Source: Lentimonas sp. CC4
Lineage (GTDB): Bacteria; Verrucomicrobiota; Verrucomicrobiia; Opitutales; Coraliomargaritaceae
Reading direction: 5' to 3'
DNA: 64,000 nt
Assembly: GCF_902728235.1 (NCBI RefSeq)
Contig: NZ_CACVBO010000001.1
Location: 1,364,001-1,428,000, forward strand
The translations under genes and the position numbers were made by a program. The first letter of the stretch is position 1. Every line of letters begins with the position of its first letter. Below the pieces are notes generated by a model, which saw nothing but the letters and a program-made list of their open reading frames with translations, was not told the DNA's origin and did no database searches. Of this stretch, positions 26,650 to 34,682 are shown piece by piece.

Positions 26650-27123
26650 ATGGCTAAAATACATCAACTCACCCGCGAACAAATCATTGATACGGATATC
26701 ACCACTGCATGGGACTTTATCAGTTCACCCAAAAACCTCGATGCCATCACGCCCGACGACATGCCCTTTGAGATCATAACGGATGTGCCAGAGAAAATGT
26801 ATGATGGCCTGCTGATCGAATATCGGGTCGGGATTCCAATTATCGGACGTCAAACGTGGTTGACGGAGCTAAAGCACATCCGTCGGGGGCATTCGTTCGT
26901 CGATGAACAGCGTATCGGGCCGTATAAGATCTGGTATCATTACCACGAAATTACCGTCGTGCCCGGCGGCGTGCGTTTCGTCGACCGCGTGAACTACGTC
27001 TTACCCTGTGGCCCTTTCGGCGCGATTGCACACATGCTGTATGTGAAGCAGCAGCTGAAGCATGTGTTTGATTATCGTGAAGTCGCCATGCGTAAGAACC
27101 TTGTCAGCTACGCGGTGGCTTAG
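26650..27123 (+). CDS. SRPBCC-family ligand-binding protein
   Basis: This 157-residue START/Bet v 1-like fold protein has an internal hydrophobic pocket. The start ATG at 26650 begins MAKIHQLTREQII; a GTG or ATG 21 bp upstream would add residues that do not fit the family. The conserved pattern (WDFISSPKNLDAITP, then FVDEQRIGPYKIWYH) marks the cell-division-inhibitor-like SulA/SRPBCC group. Members bind hydrophobic molecules. Its place opposite the desaturase operon suggests that it handles a modified fatty acid, which is an inference. Confidence 0.82.
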   Translation: MAKIHQLTREQIIDTDITTAWDFISSPKNLDAITPDDMPFEIITDVPEKMYDGLLIEYRVGIPIIGRQTWLTELKHIRRGHSFVDEQRIGPYKIWYHYHEITVVPGGVRFVDRVNYVLPCGPFGAIAHMLYVKQQLKHVFDYREVAMRKNLVSYAVA

Positions 27124-27261
27124 TCGTGCAGGCTCTGAGTGTAGCGGAATAAAGCCAAGAGCATGGACACTCTGGTCCATTGCCGAGTCTCAGTGGTGCT
27201 ATAGGACAGGAGTGTCCTAGCTCCTGGCTGTTGCGTCAAAAGTCTGCGCTGCTCATGCGTA

Positions 27262-27284
27262 ACAGGCAGGAATGCCTGTATCAC
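27262..27284. repeat. REP palindrome, single copy
   Basis: The core is ACAGGCAGGAATGCCTGT followed by ATCAC, matching the variant at 23617 and 59862. Confidence 0.8.
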
Positions 27285-27491
27285 TTTCTGAGGTAGGGGC
27301 TTTGCTTTGCGAAGACCGCGCAAAGGCCATGAGCACACGAAGTTTTGTAACGTCTCTTACACTCGAGGGTGCCGCCCCTCGACGAGCTCTGGGCCTTGAG
27401 CCTGTCGAAACGGCAAGCAGCACCCCGACGAAGCGTTCTGCACCATTGAAATTCACAATACTTGATGATCGTGAGTTTACTTTATCTGTTT

Positions 27492-27526
27492 AATATTCAA
27501 CGTTCGACGTTGAACGTTCAACGTTC
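27492..27526. repeat. Heptad tandem array beside murA
   Basis: Five units (AATATTC, AACGTTC, GACGTTG, AACGTTC, AACGTTC) end 10 bp past the murA stop codon. Unlike most arrays here, it does not precede a start codon. Confidence 0.75.
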
Positions 27527-27536
27527 GCGCGCAGCG

Positions 27537-28832
27537 CTACTCTTCCAGTAGTTCCTTCGGCATGTCCTTGTCGCTTAGACGCTCGATCTTAGCACCGATG
27601 CCAGTGAGCTTTTGCTCAAAGCGTTCGTAGCCGCGGTCGAGGTGGTAAATGCGTTGGATCCAGGTGTCGCCCGTCGCTGCGAAGGCGGCGAGGATGAGTG
27701 CCGCAGAGGCGCGAAGGTCCGATGCCATGACAGGCGCGCCGGAGAGTTGGCTTGCGCCTTTGACGATCGCACTCGGGCCTTCCATTGCGATGTCTGCGCC
27801 CATGCGTTGGAGCTCGGGCACGTGCATGAAGCGGTTCGGGTAAATACGCTCGGTGATGATGGAGATGCCGTCGGTCTGCGTCATCAATGCGCCGAGTTGC
27901 GCTTGTAAATCAGTGGGGTAGCCGGGGTGTGGCAGTGTAATCACGTCGACGGGCTTGAGTGAGCCTTCGTAAGGCAGCACGCGAATGAAATCGTCGCCGA
28001 GCTCCATGGGCAGGCCTGCCTCTTCGAGCTTGTCGAGGAACGCGCTGAGTAGCTTTGGGGCGATACCTTTGACGGTGACGTCGCCACGGGTGATGGCGGC
28101 AGCGACCACGAAGGTGCCCGCTTCGATACGGTCGGCGATGACGGAGTGTTCGCATCCATGGAGTTTTTCAACTCCAGTAATGAGTAACTCGGGGCTGCCG
28201 ATGCCTTCGATCTTGGCGCCCATCTTGACGAGTAGGTTGCACAGATCGACGACTTCGGGCTCACAGGCCGCGCATTCGAGGCGAGTGGTGCCAGGAGCCA
28301 TGACGGCGGCCATGACGATGTTGGCTGTGCCAGTGACGGTGCTGCCGCTACGGCCACCGAGGAAAATGGGGCCACCTTTGATTGCGGATGCGTCGACGTG
28401 GACGTAGCCGTTGGAAATGTCGACCCGACAGTTGAGCTTTTGGAGCCCTTTAATGTGAAGATCGATCGGACGGGGGCCGATCACGCAGCCCCCGGGGATC
28501 GATACTTCGGCTTTGCGCATACGTGCGACGAGTGGGCCGAGGAGGCAAACCGAAGCGCGCATCTTGCGCACCAATTCATACGGGGCGATGTGGGTGATCT
28601 CCTTGGCGGTGATCTCCCAGGTGCCCGGTTCGGGTTGCACTGTCTCGGCGCCGACGTGCTGCAGGATCTCGATCATGAAGCGCATATCGCTCAGATCGGG
28701 GACGTTCTTTAGAACGACCGTCTCATCGGTCAGCAGGGTGGCAGCGAGGATCGGCAGGGCGGCGTTTTTTGCGCCGCCGACTTCGATTTCACCATTTAAA
28801 GGTCCGTTCCCGCTGACTTTGAAGACATCCAT
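27537..28832 (-). CDS. murA: UDP-N-acetylglucosamine 1-carboxyvinyltransferase
   Basis: This 431-residue enzyme catalyses the first committed step of peptidoglycan precursor synthesis, transfer of enolpyruvate from PEP to UDP-GlcNAc. The opening GPLNGEIEVGGAKNAALPILAA and the catalytic cysteine in PGGCVIGPRPIDLHI are present, so it has the fosfomycin-sensitive cysteine form. It shows the usual inside-out barrel repeats. The RGG-rich protein gene lies 21 bp upstream on the same strand. Confidence 0.97.
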   Translation of the reverse strand: MDVFKVSGNGPLNGEIEVGGAKNAALPILAATLLTDETVVLKNVPDLSDMRFMIEILQHVGAETVQPEPGTWEITAKEITHIAPYELVRKMRASVCLLGPLVARMRKAEVSIPGGCVIGPRPIDLHIKGLQKLNCRVDISNGYVHVDASAIKGGPIFLGGRSGSTVTGTANIVMAAVMAPGTTRLECAACEPEVVDLCNLLVKMGAKIEGIGSPELLITGVEKLHGCEHSVIADRIEAGTFVVAAAITRGDVTVKGIAPKLLSAFLDKLEEAGLPMELGDDFIRVLPYEGSLKPVDVITLPHPGYPTDLQAQLGALMTQTDGISIITERIYPNRFMHVPELQRMGADIAMEGPSAIVKGASQLSGAPVMASDLRASAALILAAFAATGDTWIQRIYHLDRGYERFEQKLTGIGAKIERLSDKDMPKELLEE

Positions 28833-28853
28833 TGTGTGTGCGCTGTGCTGAGA

Positions 28854-29738
28854 TTAAGATTCGTTGCTAAGAGATTTTGCAGAGTGTGGCTTTGCGTTGC
28901 CGCCTTGACGACGACCTTGTCCACCACGATTGCCGCCACTTTGACGACGACCTTGTCCACCACGGTTGCCACCTTGGCGATTCTTACCGCCTCGGTTGCC
29001 GCCGCGATTGCCGCCTTGGCGGTTTTGTCCGCCACGATTGCCGTTGCGGTTACCTGCTGGCTTCTTCTCTTCGGGCTTATCGCCGATACCGAAAAATCCT
29101 AAAATGGTCGCGAGTAGGCCTTTTTTCTGAGGCGCTGGCTTACCTTTGCCCTTCGGCTGTGGCTTCTTGGCGCCACGTGCTTCGGGCTTACGCTCGGCTT
29201 TGGCTGGGCGATTCTTTTCGCGCTCAGCACGACGTGCATCACGCTCGGCACGGCGCTCTGTGAGTTTCGCTTCGACGCTCTTGATGGAGGCGAGCGTGGC
29301 TTCGCTTGGCTGCGGGTTGGTGATACGCTCTTCGCGTGGCTCGCGTGGTGCACGCTTTTCACGTTCCTTGCGTGGTTCGCGTTCCTTGCGAGGCTCACGT
29401 GGTGTGCGTTCTGCGCGAGGCTCGGATGCACCTTCGCTGCGTGGTGCGCGATCGCGTGGAGCACGTGGCTCACGTTTTGGTCGCTCTTCGCGTGCTGGAC
29501 GTTCGGCACGTGCCGGACGCTCTTCACGTTGTTGGGGGCTTGGACGGCCACTGAGCTTTTCGCTCTTCAGGGCATCGCTTGCGCTGACTTCGCCCATGCT
29601 ACCTGTGCTTGCGGAGGCGACTTCGGTCTTAAATCCACCGCTACGGCGGCGGCCACGTGGCTTTTTAGAAGCGTCTGTGCTGGGTGTGTAGCTGTGGCTT
29701 GGATTTGGCTTGGAATCGGTTTCTTCGAATTCTGGCAT
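28854..29738 (-). CDS. Arg/Gly-rich low-complexity protein with RGG-type tail
   Basis: This 294-residue protein is highly basic. An N-terminal tail rich in Ser/Lys and Arg (about 1-60) leads into a long stretch of PRE/ERE-type Arg-Glu-Pro repeats (about 70-150). A short charged helix follows (about 150-180), then a hydrophobic patch (GLLATILGFFGIG). The C-terminal 60-70 residues are repeated GGNRGGQ/GNRGG units. It looks disordered and RNA-binding, like eukaryotic RGG proteins. No fold is recognised. It precedes murA by 21 bp and is probably co-transcribed with it. Confidence 0.75.
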   Translation of the reverse strand: MPEFEETDSKPNPSHSYTPSTDASKKPRGRRRSGGFKTEVASASTGSMGEVSASDALKSEKLSGRPSPQQREERPARAERPAREERPKREPRAPRDRAPRSEGASEPRAERTPREPRKEREPRKEREKRAPREPREERITNPQPSEATLASIKSVEAKLTERRAERDARRAEREKNRPAKAERKPEARGAKKPQPKGKGKPAPQKKGLLATILGFFGIGDKPEEKKPAGNRNGNRGGQNRQGGNRGGNRGGKNRQGGNRGGQGRRQSGGNRGGQGRRQGGNAKPHSAKSLSNES

Positions 29739-29990
29739 CTTATGTATGTGTTACTTTTTGTTATTGGTGTGATGCAGGCTAGAACAGTCATAGCGTGTAA
29801 AACACATGTGTGTGCTCGATCATACGGACTCACGGATCAATCTCGGCTGGCTTCCGGGAAGCAGCTTCAGTTGTTGCCAAGTCGTTGGCAACGAGGTGAG
29901 TCACGTATCGAGACAGATAGGGGTAGTGTAGTAATTTTTCAGCGGCAAGTGTTAAAACGCCTGCGGCGAGTGAGGGTGCTACGCACCTAG
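29739..29990. other. Intergenic region upstream of the RGG-protein gene
   Basis: No gene is seen. A GTTGCCAA/TTGGCAAC palindrome at 29873-29892 is the only clear structure before the heptad array that starts at 29991. Confidence 0.5.
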
Positions 29991-30046
29991 TGAGGAGTGA
30001 GGAGTGAGGAGTGAGGAGTGAGGAGTGAGGAGTGAGGAGTGAGGAG
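29991..30046. repeat. Perfect heptad tandem array
   Basis: Eight identical TGAGGAG units in a row, followed by a partial unit. It is the only array in the window without mismatches, so it is probably young or prone to slippage. It lies 253 bp upstream of the RGG-protein gene and next to a MITE-like repeat. Confidence 0.92.
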
Positions 30047-30053
30047 TGAGAAA

Positions 30054-30176
30054 GTAGAAGCGGCTTCCAGCCGCTGTTGTATCCGTAGGTGGTCACCTTT
30101 AGGCGGCCACCCGCGTGTGGTTAGAGCAACTGCCGTGTCGGTCGAGCGGCTGAAGGAGCTCGGCTACGTAAGCGGA
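30054..30176. repeat. MITE-like repeat, left copy (truncated)
   Basis: The copy opens with GTAGAAGCGGCTTCCAGCCG and shares an almost unchanged core (GTAGGTGGTCACCTTTAGGC and following bases) with the copy at 30697. The right terminal inverted repeat is lost after AAGCGG, just before the toxin gene's 3' end. It flanks the toxin-antitoxin pair on the low-coordinate side. Confidence 0.8.
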
Positions 30177-30194
30177 ACATTCACGTTTTCTGTG

Positions 30195-30461
30195 CTAACG
30201 ATAGATGTTCTTGCGGTGCCCGACTTCGAGCACCAGCACAACAAATACTTCGCCTTGAAGCTGACAAAGAATCCGGTAGTCGCCGCTTCGATAGCGCCAC
30301 ACGTTGTTTAATTCGCCTTTGAGCTGTTTGCCCCATTGGCGAGGGTCTTCCGCTCCGACAATACGCTCATCTAAGAAATCAAAAATTTGCTTAGCGACTT
30401 GCTTATCAAGCTTCTTGAGCTGTTTCAGCGCCTTTGATGAAATGCTATAATCCCAACTCAC
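30195..30461 (-). CDS. RelE/ParE-family toxin
   Basis: This 88-residue toxin of the RelE/ParE superfamily begins MSWDYSISSKALKQLKKLDKQ. It has the usual DYRILC strand and ends with LEVGHRKNIYR, typical of RelE-type ribosome-dependent mRNA interferases. Its start overlaps the antitoxin gene by 17 bp, so translation is coupled. The pair is bracketed by two copies of a MITE-like repeat, which may have carried it in. Confidence 0.9.
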   Translation of the reverse strand: MSWDYSISSKALKQLKKLDKQVAKQIFDFLDERIVGAEDPRQWGKQLKGELNNVWRYRSGDYRILCQLQGEVFVVLVLEVGHRKNIYR

Positions 30462-30651
30462 GTTTCGCTTCTTCGGAGGTGTAGATCTTACCAGGGTTCT
30501 GGATCGTTTCGACTGCCAAATAGTAATCCTCCATATCTTGAAGATGTTCTAAGATGGCTTCGCGTGCGTAGTAAGTCTTGGTGCGTCCAGTCTTCTTCGC
30601 GAGTTGCTCTAGACGGCTTTCGACTTCCTGATCTAATCGAATGGCTAACAT
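30445..30651 (-). CDS. RelB/DinJ-like ribbon-helix-helix antitoxin
   Basis: This 68-residue antitoxin begins MLAIRLDQEVESRLEQLAKKTGRTKTYYAR, a ribbon-helix-helix DNA-binding opening that would dimerise and repress the operon. The C-terminal part (ETIQNPGKIYTSEEAKREL) should wrap the toxin. It is encoded upstream of the toxin gene, as usual, and overlaps it by 17 bp. Confidence 0.9.
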   Translation of the reverse strand: MLAIRLDQEVESRLEQLAKKTGRTKTYYAREAILEHLQDMEDYYLAVETIQNPGKIYTSEEAKRELGL

Positions 30652-30696
30652 GTTGACTTATATTGCGCTGCTATATGCGTATTGCAAGTTACAAAG

Positions 30697-30844
30697 GTAG
30701 AAGGGGTTTCCAGCTGCGGGGTGTTTTCGTAGGTGGTCACCTTTAGGCGGCCACCCGCGTGTGGTGAGAGCAACTGCAGTGTCGGTCGAGTGGCTGAAGC
30801 AACTCGACTACGTAATGCTGTAAGCGGCTGGAAGCCGCTTCTAC
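30697..30844. repeat. MITE-like repeat, right copy
   Basis: This copy of about 148 bp has terminal inverted repeats (GTAGAAGGGG... and AGCGGCTGGAAGCCGCTTCTAC-type end at 30823-30844) and the shared core at about 30728-30765. Its last bases contain the stop codon of the SWIM-domain gene, so insertion probably set that gene's present 3' end. Confidence 0.82.
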
Positions 30845-31815
30845 TGTGCTTGGTGCAGGCGTGTGAGTTGCTCGAGTGCATCGGGCTTGAGCTTGAGCAC
30901 GCCCGTCTTCTTTTCCCAATTGCTGATCGTCGGCGCGGTGACGCCGACCTCGCGGGCGAAGGCGGCTTTGCTGAGGCCGAGTTGTTTGCGGAGTTTGCGG
31001 ACTTTGGCGGCGGTGGGGCTGTAAGGTTTTGGTTGCTTGGCTTTGGATGCTGCCTTCTTGGATGGGCGTCGTGGTGCGGGGGGATCGTCTTCTAAATCGA
31101 TACCGAACACATCGCCGAGTGCATCGTTATCTAAGCTGCGTCGGCGGCGGGAGCTGCCGGTCTTGGTGAGATCACTGACGGCTTCGTCGATCACAATGAG
31201 CTCGGTGTGGTCCACACCGCGGAGTTTGAAGAGTAATTCGGGAGATTCGTCGAGGCGCACCCCAACACCATACAGTGCGGCAGCCACGTGTTTGCACATG
31301 TCGGCCCAGTCGGGACAGTTGCAGTTGAAGTGAATTTCGCCGGGGGCGGGGAATAATCCTGACTCTTTGTCTGCGACTAGTGACATGATCTCCTTGGAGA
31401 ATTTCCCTTGTAGCAGTTCGATCAGCGAGCCGATCTGTCCTTGGCACTTCGCTTTGAGTGCAGCCCATTTTTCGGGGGCGAGGGGATCTATGGTGACGGT
31501 GAGCTCGTAGAGTTCCGAGCCGTTGACCCGCGCAAAAACTTTTTGCGGCTCGATTTTTAGGTCAACAACTGCTCCGTTGCGCACGTAGCTGCGGCCGCGG
31601 GGGAGGCGATATTCGTAGTCGCTATAGGCTTCGAGGTTTTTGCACCATGCCTTGCCCCAGAAACTTTTCGCGATGGCGCCATTGCGAGAGCCTGCGGGCA
31701 CTGGTTCGGGCTTGAGGCCGGAGACTTTGAGCGTGCGAATCTTCTTTTCTGCCTGCGCGCGGAGTTCTGCGACGGTGGGCTTCCGGTAATCGTCGTTGTA
31801 GTAGTTCCAGCTCAT
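30841..31815 (-). CDS. SWIM zinc-finger protein with C-terminal XRE helix-turn-helix
   Basis: This 324-residue protein has a SWIM finger (CNCPDWADMCKHVAAALY, about residues 165-182) after an N-terminal region with GKAWCKNLEAYSDYEYRLPRGR. Such proteins pair with SNF2 helicases in many bacteria. The C-terminal 60 residues form an XRE-type helix-turn-helix (LGLSKAAFAREVGVTAPTIS), an unusual addition. Its start overlaps the end of the SNF2 gene by 4 bp, so the helicase is made first and the two are coupled. The stop codon lies in a MITE-like repeat. Confidence 0.88.
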   Translation of the reverse strand: MSWNYYNDDYRKPTVAELRAQAEKKIRTLKVSGLKPEPVPAGSRNGAIAKSFWGKAWCKNLEAYSDYEYRLPRGRSYVRNGAVVDLKIEPQKVFARVNGSELYELTVTIDPLAPEKWAALKAKCQGQIGSLIELLQGKFSKEIMSLVADKESGLFPAPGEIHFNCNCPDWADMCKHVAAALYGVGVRLDESPELLFKLRGVDHTELIVIDEAVSDLTKTGSSRRRRSLDNDALGDVFGIDLEDDPPAPRRPSKKAASKAKQPKPYSPTAAKVRKLRKQLGLSKAAFAREVGVTAPTISNWEKKTGVLKLKPDALEQLTRLHQAQ

Positions 31816-34448
31816 AGTTTGGTGTCGGCGTGTTGTAGATCGAGGCGGATGAGGTCTAAGAGTTCGTCATTGCTGAGTTCGGTCAACGTTTTCTCGGCGC
31901 TGCCAGTTAATAGTTGGTCGGCGGTGCTTTGCTTCTCAGCGATCATGCGGTCGATTTTTTCTTCAAGTGTTCCGCTGGTGACGAATTTGTGCACCAGCAC
32001 GTTGCGTTTCTGGCCAATACGGAAGGCACGGTCGGTGGCCTGGTTTTCGATGGCAGGATTCCACCAGCGGTCGAAGTGGACGACGTGCGAGGCGGCGGTG
32101 AGGTTGAGCCCGGTGCCGCCGGCTTTGAGCGAGAGCACGAAGAACGGCGGGCCGTCCTCGCGTTGGAAGTGGTCGACCATTTGCTGGCGCTGGTTGATCG
32201 GCGTGCCGCCGTGTAGCACGAGGCCAGAGCGACCGAAGATCGCAGCAAGGCAATCGGCAAGCGGATCAGTCATTTCGCGGAATTGGGTGAAGATCAGTAG
32301 CTTCTCGCCGCGTGATTCGATCTGGGCGGCGAGCTCTTCGAGTCGCTGGAATTTGGCACTTTGCTTGGGTATGTATTCGCCTGCGCCTGTGAGTTGGTCG
32401 GGGTGGTTGCAGATCTGTTTGAAGCGCATCAGGTAGCTAAGCACGAGGCCCTTGCGTTGAATGCCTTCAGAAGTGGCGAGCTCCTCTTTCAGTGTCTTGA
32501 CGGTGTGCTGGTAGAGCTTGGCTTGCTCGACGCTAAGACCACAGAAGACTTTCATCTCGGTTTTGTCTGGTAAGTCACCGATGATTGACTTGTCGGTTTT
32601 GAGGCGACGTAAAATGTAAGGGCTGACGAGCCTGCGTAGGGGGGCAAAGTGATCGCTGGTGGATTTGCTCAGGTCCTTGGTGAACTTACCAAACTGTCCA
32701 GAGCTGCCGAGTAGACCAGGGTTGATGAAATCAAACAGTGACCAGAGATCGCCGAGCGTGTTTTCGATCGGCGTGCCGGTGAGGGCGATGCGAGCCTGTG
32801 CTTTGAGGGCGCGCACGGCTTTGCTCTGGCGGGTGGCGTGATTTTTGATGGCTTGTGCTTCGTCGAGCACGACCCAGCTCCAGTCGAATTCGGCCGGCCA
32901 GTCGAGCCGGTTGAGCATGCCGTAGGTGGTGATGACGAGATCCGCGTGGGCAAGCTGATCGGTCGGTGTGCTGTGGAGAATGTCCTTCGGGCACTCCGAT
33001 GGGTGAGCGACGAACAGGCGTAGCGAGGGGGCAAATTTATCGGCTTCGCGCTGCCAGTTGCCGATCAATGAGGCAGGCACGACCAGCAGGGCGGGCGCGG
33101 ACTTCGGGGATTGTTGCTTTTTGCGTAGCAGGGCGGCGAGTAGTTGGATGGTTTTACCCAGACCCATGTCGTCGGCGAGGCAGGCGCCGAGGCCTGTCTG
33201 CGTGCAAAACCACAGCCAGTCGAGACCTGCCTGTTGATAGGGGCGCAGTGTGGCTAGCAGTGTGTCGGGTGGCGTGAGCTGTGCAGGGTCTTTGAGTTGC
33301 TGCAGGAGTTCGGCCAGTGCCTCGCCGGGTTCGGCAAAGGCCCATTCGTGGAAGGTTTCGGTTTCACTGCTCGCGGCTAAATCGGCGGGTGCGCCGGCGA
33401 GCCAGCGCATGCCTTCGGCGAAGGAGATCTCGCCGTGGGCTTCCACGCGGCGCCAGTGATCTAGGGCTTGTTGTAGTTTTTCGCGGTCGACTTCGACCCA
33501 TTGGCCGCGCAGCAGGACGAGTCCGTCGTCGCCGTCGAGGAGTGCTTCGATCTCTTCGGGGCTGAGCGCTTGCCCGTCGACGATGACATTGAGTTTCACG
33601 TCGAGCAGGCCGTGCTCGCCGACGGAACTGCGTTTAGCGGAACCGATCTTGGCGGCGACTTGTGGACGGCGGGTGCGCTTTTTCCACCAGTCCGGCAGGC
33701 GAATGAGGAGGCCGGCGTCTTCCAGCTCGGGCACGCTTTGTAGGAATTGGAAGGCTTCGCTCGGCAACCAGACGAGCGGGTGGAAAATATCCTGCGTCTC
33801 GACCAGATCCGCGATGAGTTTGCACTGTTTCGCTGCGGCGTTGATTGGGGAGAGTAGTTTGAGGAGTGCGGACTTGTTGTTGGTGCCTGCGTATTCCTTG
33901 AGCGCCTTGCCGAGCGGGAGTTGTTGCAGACGGCCACTTTTGCTGAGCCCTGAAGCGTAGGAGGCCATGAACGCGAAGGGGTATTCGGGGTCGCTCTTAT
34001 TCTCGGCGAGGTGGAGGGTGACGCGACCGACGCGCGACCAGAGCGGGGCGTGGGTGGCGAGTAGGGTGGTCAGGTCGGTGCCGGTTTCGAGCTGAGCGCG
34101 TGTCCACTCGACGAGTCGCTGCCAGAGGGCGCGTAGCACGTCGAGTGTGAGGTATTCAGCGCCGCGCATGGGTGGCGCATTGAGAATGATCTCGGAGAGG
34201 TCGGCGGTGGCAGGTGGATCAACTTGTAGATCTGCCTCGTTTTCGGGTGAGACGTGGCAGAGCGCACGGATAAAGTGCTCGGCGAATTCTTTCCAATAGA
34301 GCACGGATGCATCGACTTCAGGCGGCAGCTTTTGGCCTGCGATACGGATGAGGCCAGCAGGTTCGGAGTCACCGAACCCGGCCAGCTCTTTGAGCGAGTC
34401 GTCGCGGCAGAGGACGATGCCGTGTGGCGTGAGTTCGAGTTGGCTCAT
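31812..34448 (-). CDS. SNF2-family DEAD/DEAH helicase
   Basis: This 878-residue superfamily 2 translocase has an N-terminal variable region (about 1-400). The ATPase core follows with Walker A (DDMGLGKT), the DEAQ box (LDEAQAIKN) and TGTPIEN; the second RecA domain holds LKAGGTGLNLTAA and DRAFRIGQ. The ATG at 34448 starts MSQLELTPHG; in-frame bases further up are heptad repeats and not protein-like. Such enzymes remodel DNA-protein complexes, with roles in repair, transcription or phage defence. It forms an operon with the SWIM protein. Confidence 0.94.
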   Translation of the reverse strand: MSQLELTPHGIVLCRDDSLKELAGFGDSEPAGLIRIAGQKLPPEVDASVLYWKEFAEHFIRALCHVSPENEADLQVDPPATADLSEIILNAPPMRGAEYLTLDVLRALWQRLVEWTRAQLETGTDLTTLLATHAPLWSRVGRVTLHLAENKSDPEYPFAFMASYASGLSKSGRLQQLPLGKALKEYAGTNNKSALLKLLSPINAAAKQCKLIADLVETQDIFHPLVWLPSEAFQFLQSVPELEDAGLLIRLPDWWKKRTRRPQVAAKIGSAKRSSVGEHGLLDVKLNVIVDGQALSPEEIEALLDGDDGLVLLRGQWVEVDREKLQQALDHWRRVEAHGEISFAEGMRWLAGAPADLAASSETETFHEWAFAEPGEALAELLQQLKDPAQLTPPDTLLATLRPYQQAGLDWLWFCTQTGLGACLADDMGLGKTIQLLAALLRKKQQSPKSAPALLVVPASLIGNWQREADKFAPSLRLFVAHPSECPKDILHSTPTDQLAHADLVITTYGMLNRLDWPAEFDWSWVVLDEAQAIKNHATRQSKAVRALKAQARIALTGTPIENTLGDLWSLFDFINPGLLGSSGQFGKFTKDLSKSTSDHFAPLRRLVSPYILRRLKTDKSIIGDLPDKTEMKVFCGLSVEQAKLYQHTVKTLKEELATSEGIQRKGLVLSYLMRFKQICNHPDQLTGAGEYIPKQSAKFQRLEELAAQIESRGEKLLIFTQFREMTDPLADCLAAIFGRSGLVLHGGTPINQRQQMVDHFQREDGPPFFVLSLKAGGTGLNLTAASHVVHFDRWWNPAIENQATDRAFRIGQKRNVLVHKFVTSGTLEEKIDRMIAEKQSTADQLLTGSAEKTLTELSNDELLDLIRLDLQHADTKL

Positions 34449-34459
34449 GGGGGTGCGAT

Positions 34460-34494
34460 GTTGGACGTTGGACGTTGAGTGTTGAGCGTTGCGG
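34460..34494 (-). repeat. Heptad tandem array in the SNF2 helicase leader
   Basis: Five units (GTTGGAC, GTTGGAC, GTTGAGT, GTTGAGC, GTTGCGG) end 11 bp before the helicase start. The coding strand reads as GTCCAAC/CTCAAC-type units, low in G and without a Shine-Dalgarno sequence. Confidence 0.85.
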
Positions 34495-34586
34495 TTGGTC
34501 GCTCGGAGCTTTAGCTCGATGCCATTGGATAATAATTCGATGAGCAGGAACCCGAGAGAATAACGCACTAACCAAGCGTATGATAT

Positions 34587-34663
34587 GGCCACAAAGAGGC
34601 ACAAAAATACACAAAAAATTTCTGCAGTGGGGTTTTCGTGCTTCTTCGTGCCTTTTTGTGGCT
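34587..34663. repeat. Inverted repeat with CACAAAGAGGCAC arms
   Basis: The left arm GGCCACAAAGAGGCACAAAA (from 34587) and the right arm GTGCCTTTTTGTGGC (to 34662) can pair. They enclose about 40 bp. It resembles dispersed non-coding palindromes of many environmental genomes. Confidence 0.6.
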
Positions 34664-34682
34664 GAATATCAGTGGTTTAGAA

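Larger units (their letters stand above)
27124..27536. other. Repeat-bearing intergenic region
   Basis: These 413 bp between convergent genes hold a palindrome-rich stretch (imperfect REP-like TGGACAC/GGTCCA near 27166-27180 and AGGACA/TGTCCT near 27203-27218). There is also a full REP copy, a GCCTTGAGCCTGTCGAAAC motif near 27395-27413, and a heptad array next to murA. ORFs that cross it look random. Confidence 0.6.

Noticed and set aside
27272-27493. Open frame of 73 codons as a gene
   Set aside because: It starts inside a REP unit and runs across repeat motifs, with no family similarity.
29146-29691. Plus-strand Arg/Ser-rich frame opposite the RGG-protein gene
   Set aside because: It is a low-complexity shadow of the repeated minus-strand codons and lacks any domain.
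34449-34604. Longer N-terminus of the SNF2 helicase
   Set aside because: The added part is heptad repeat DNA plus a hydrophobic stretch not found in the family.
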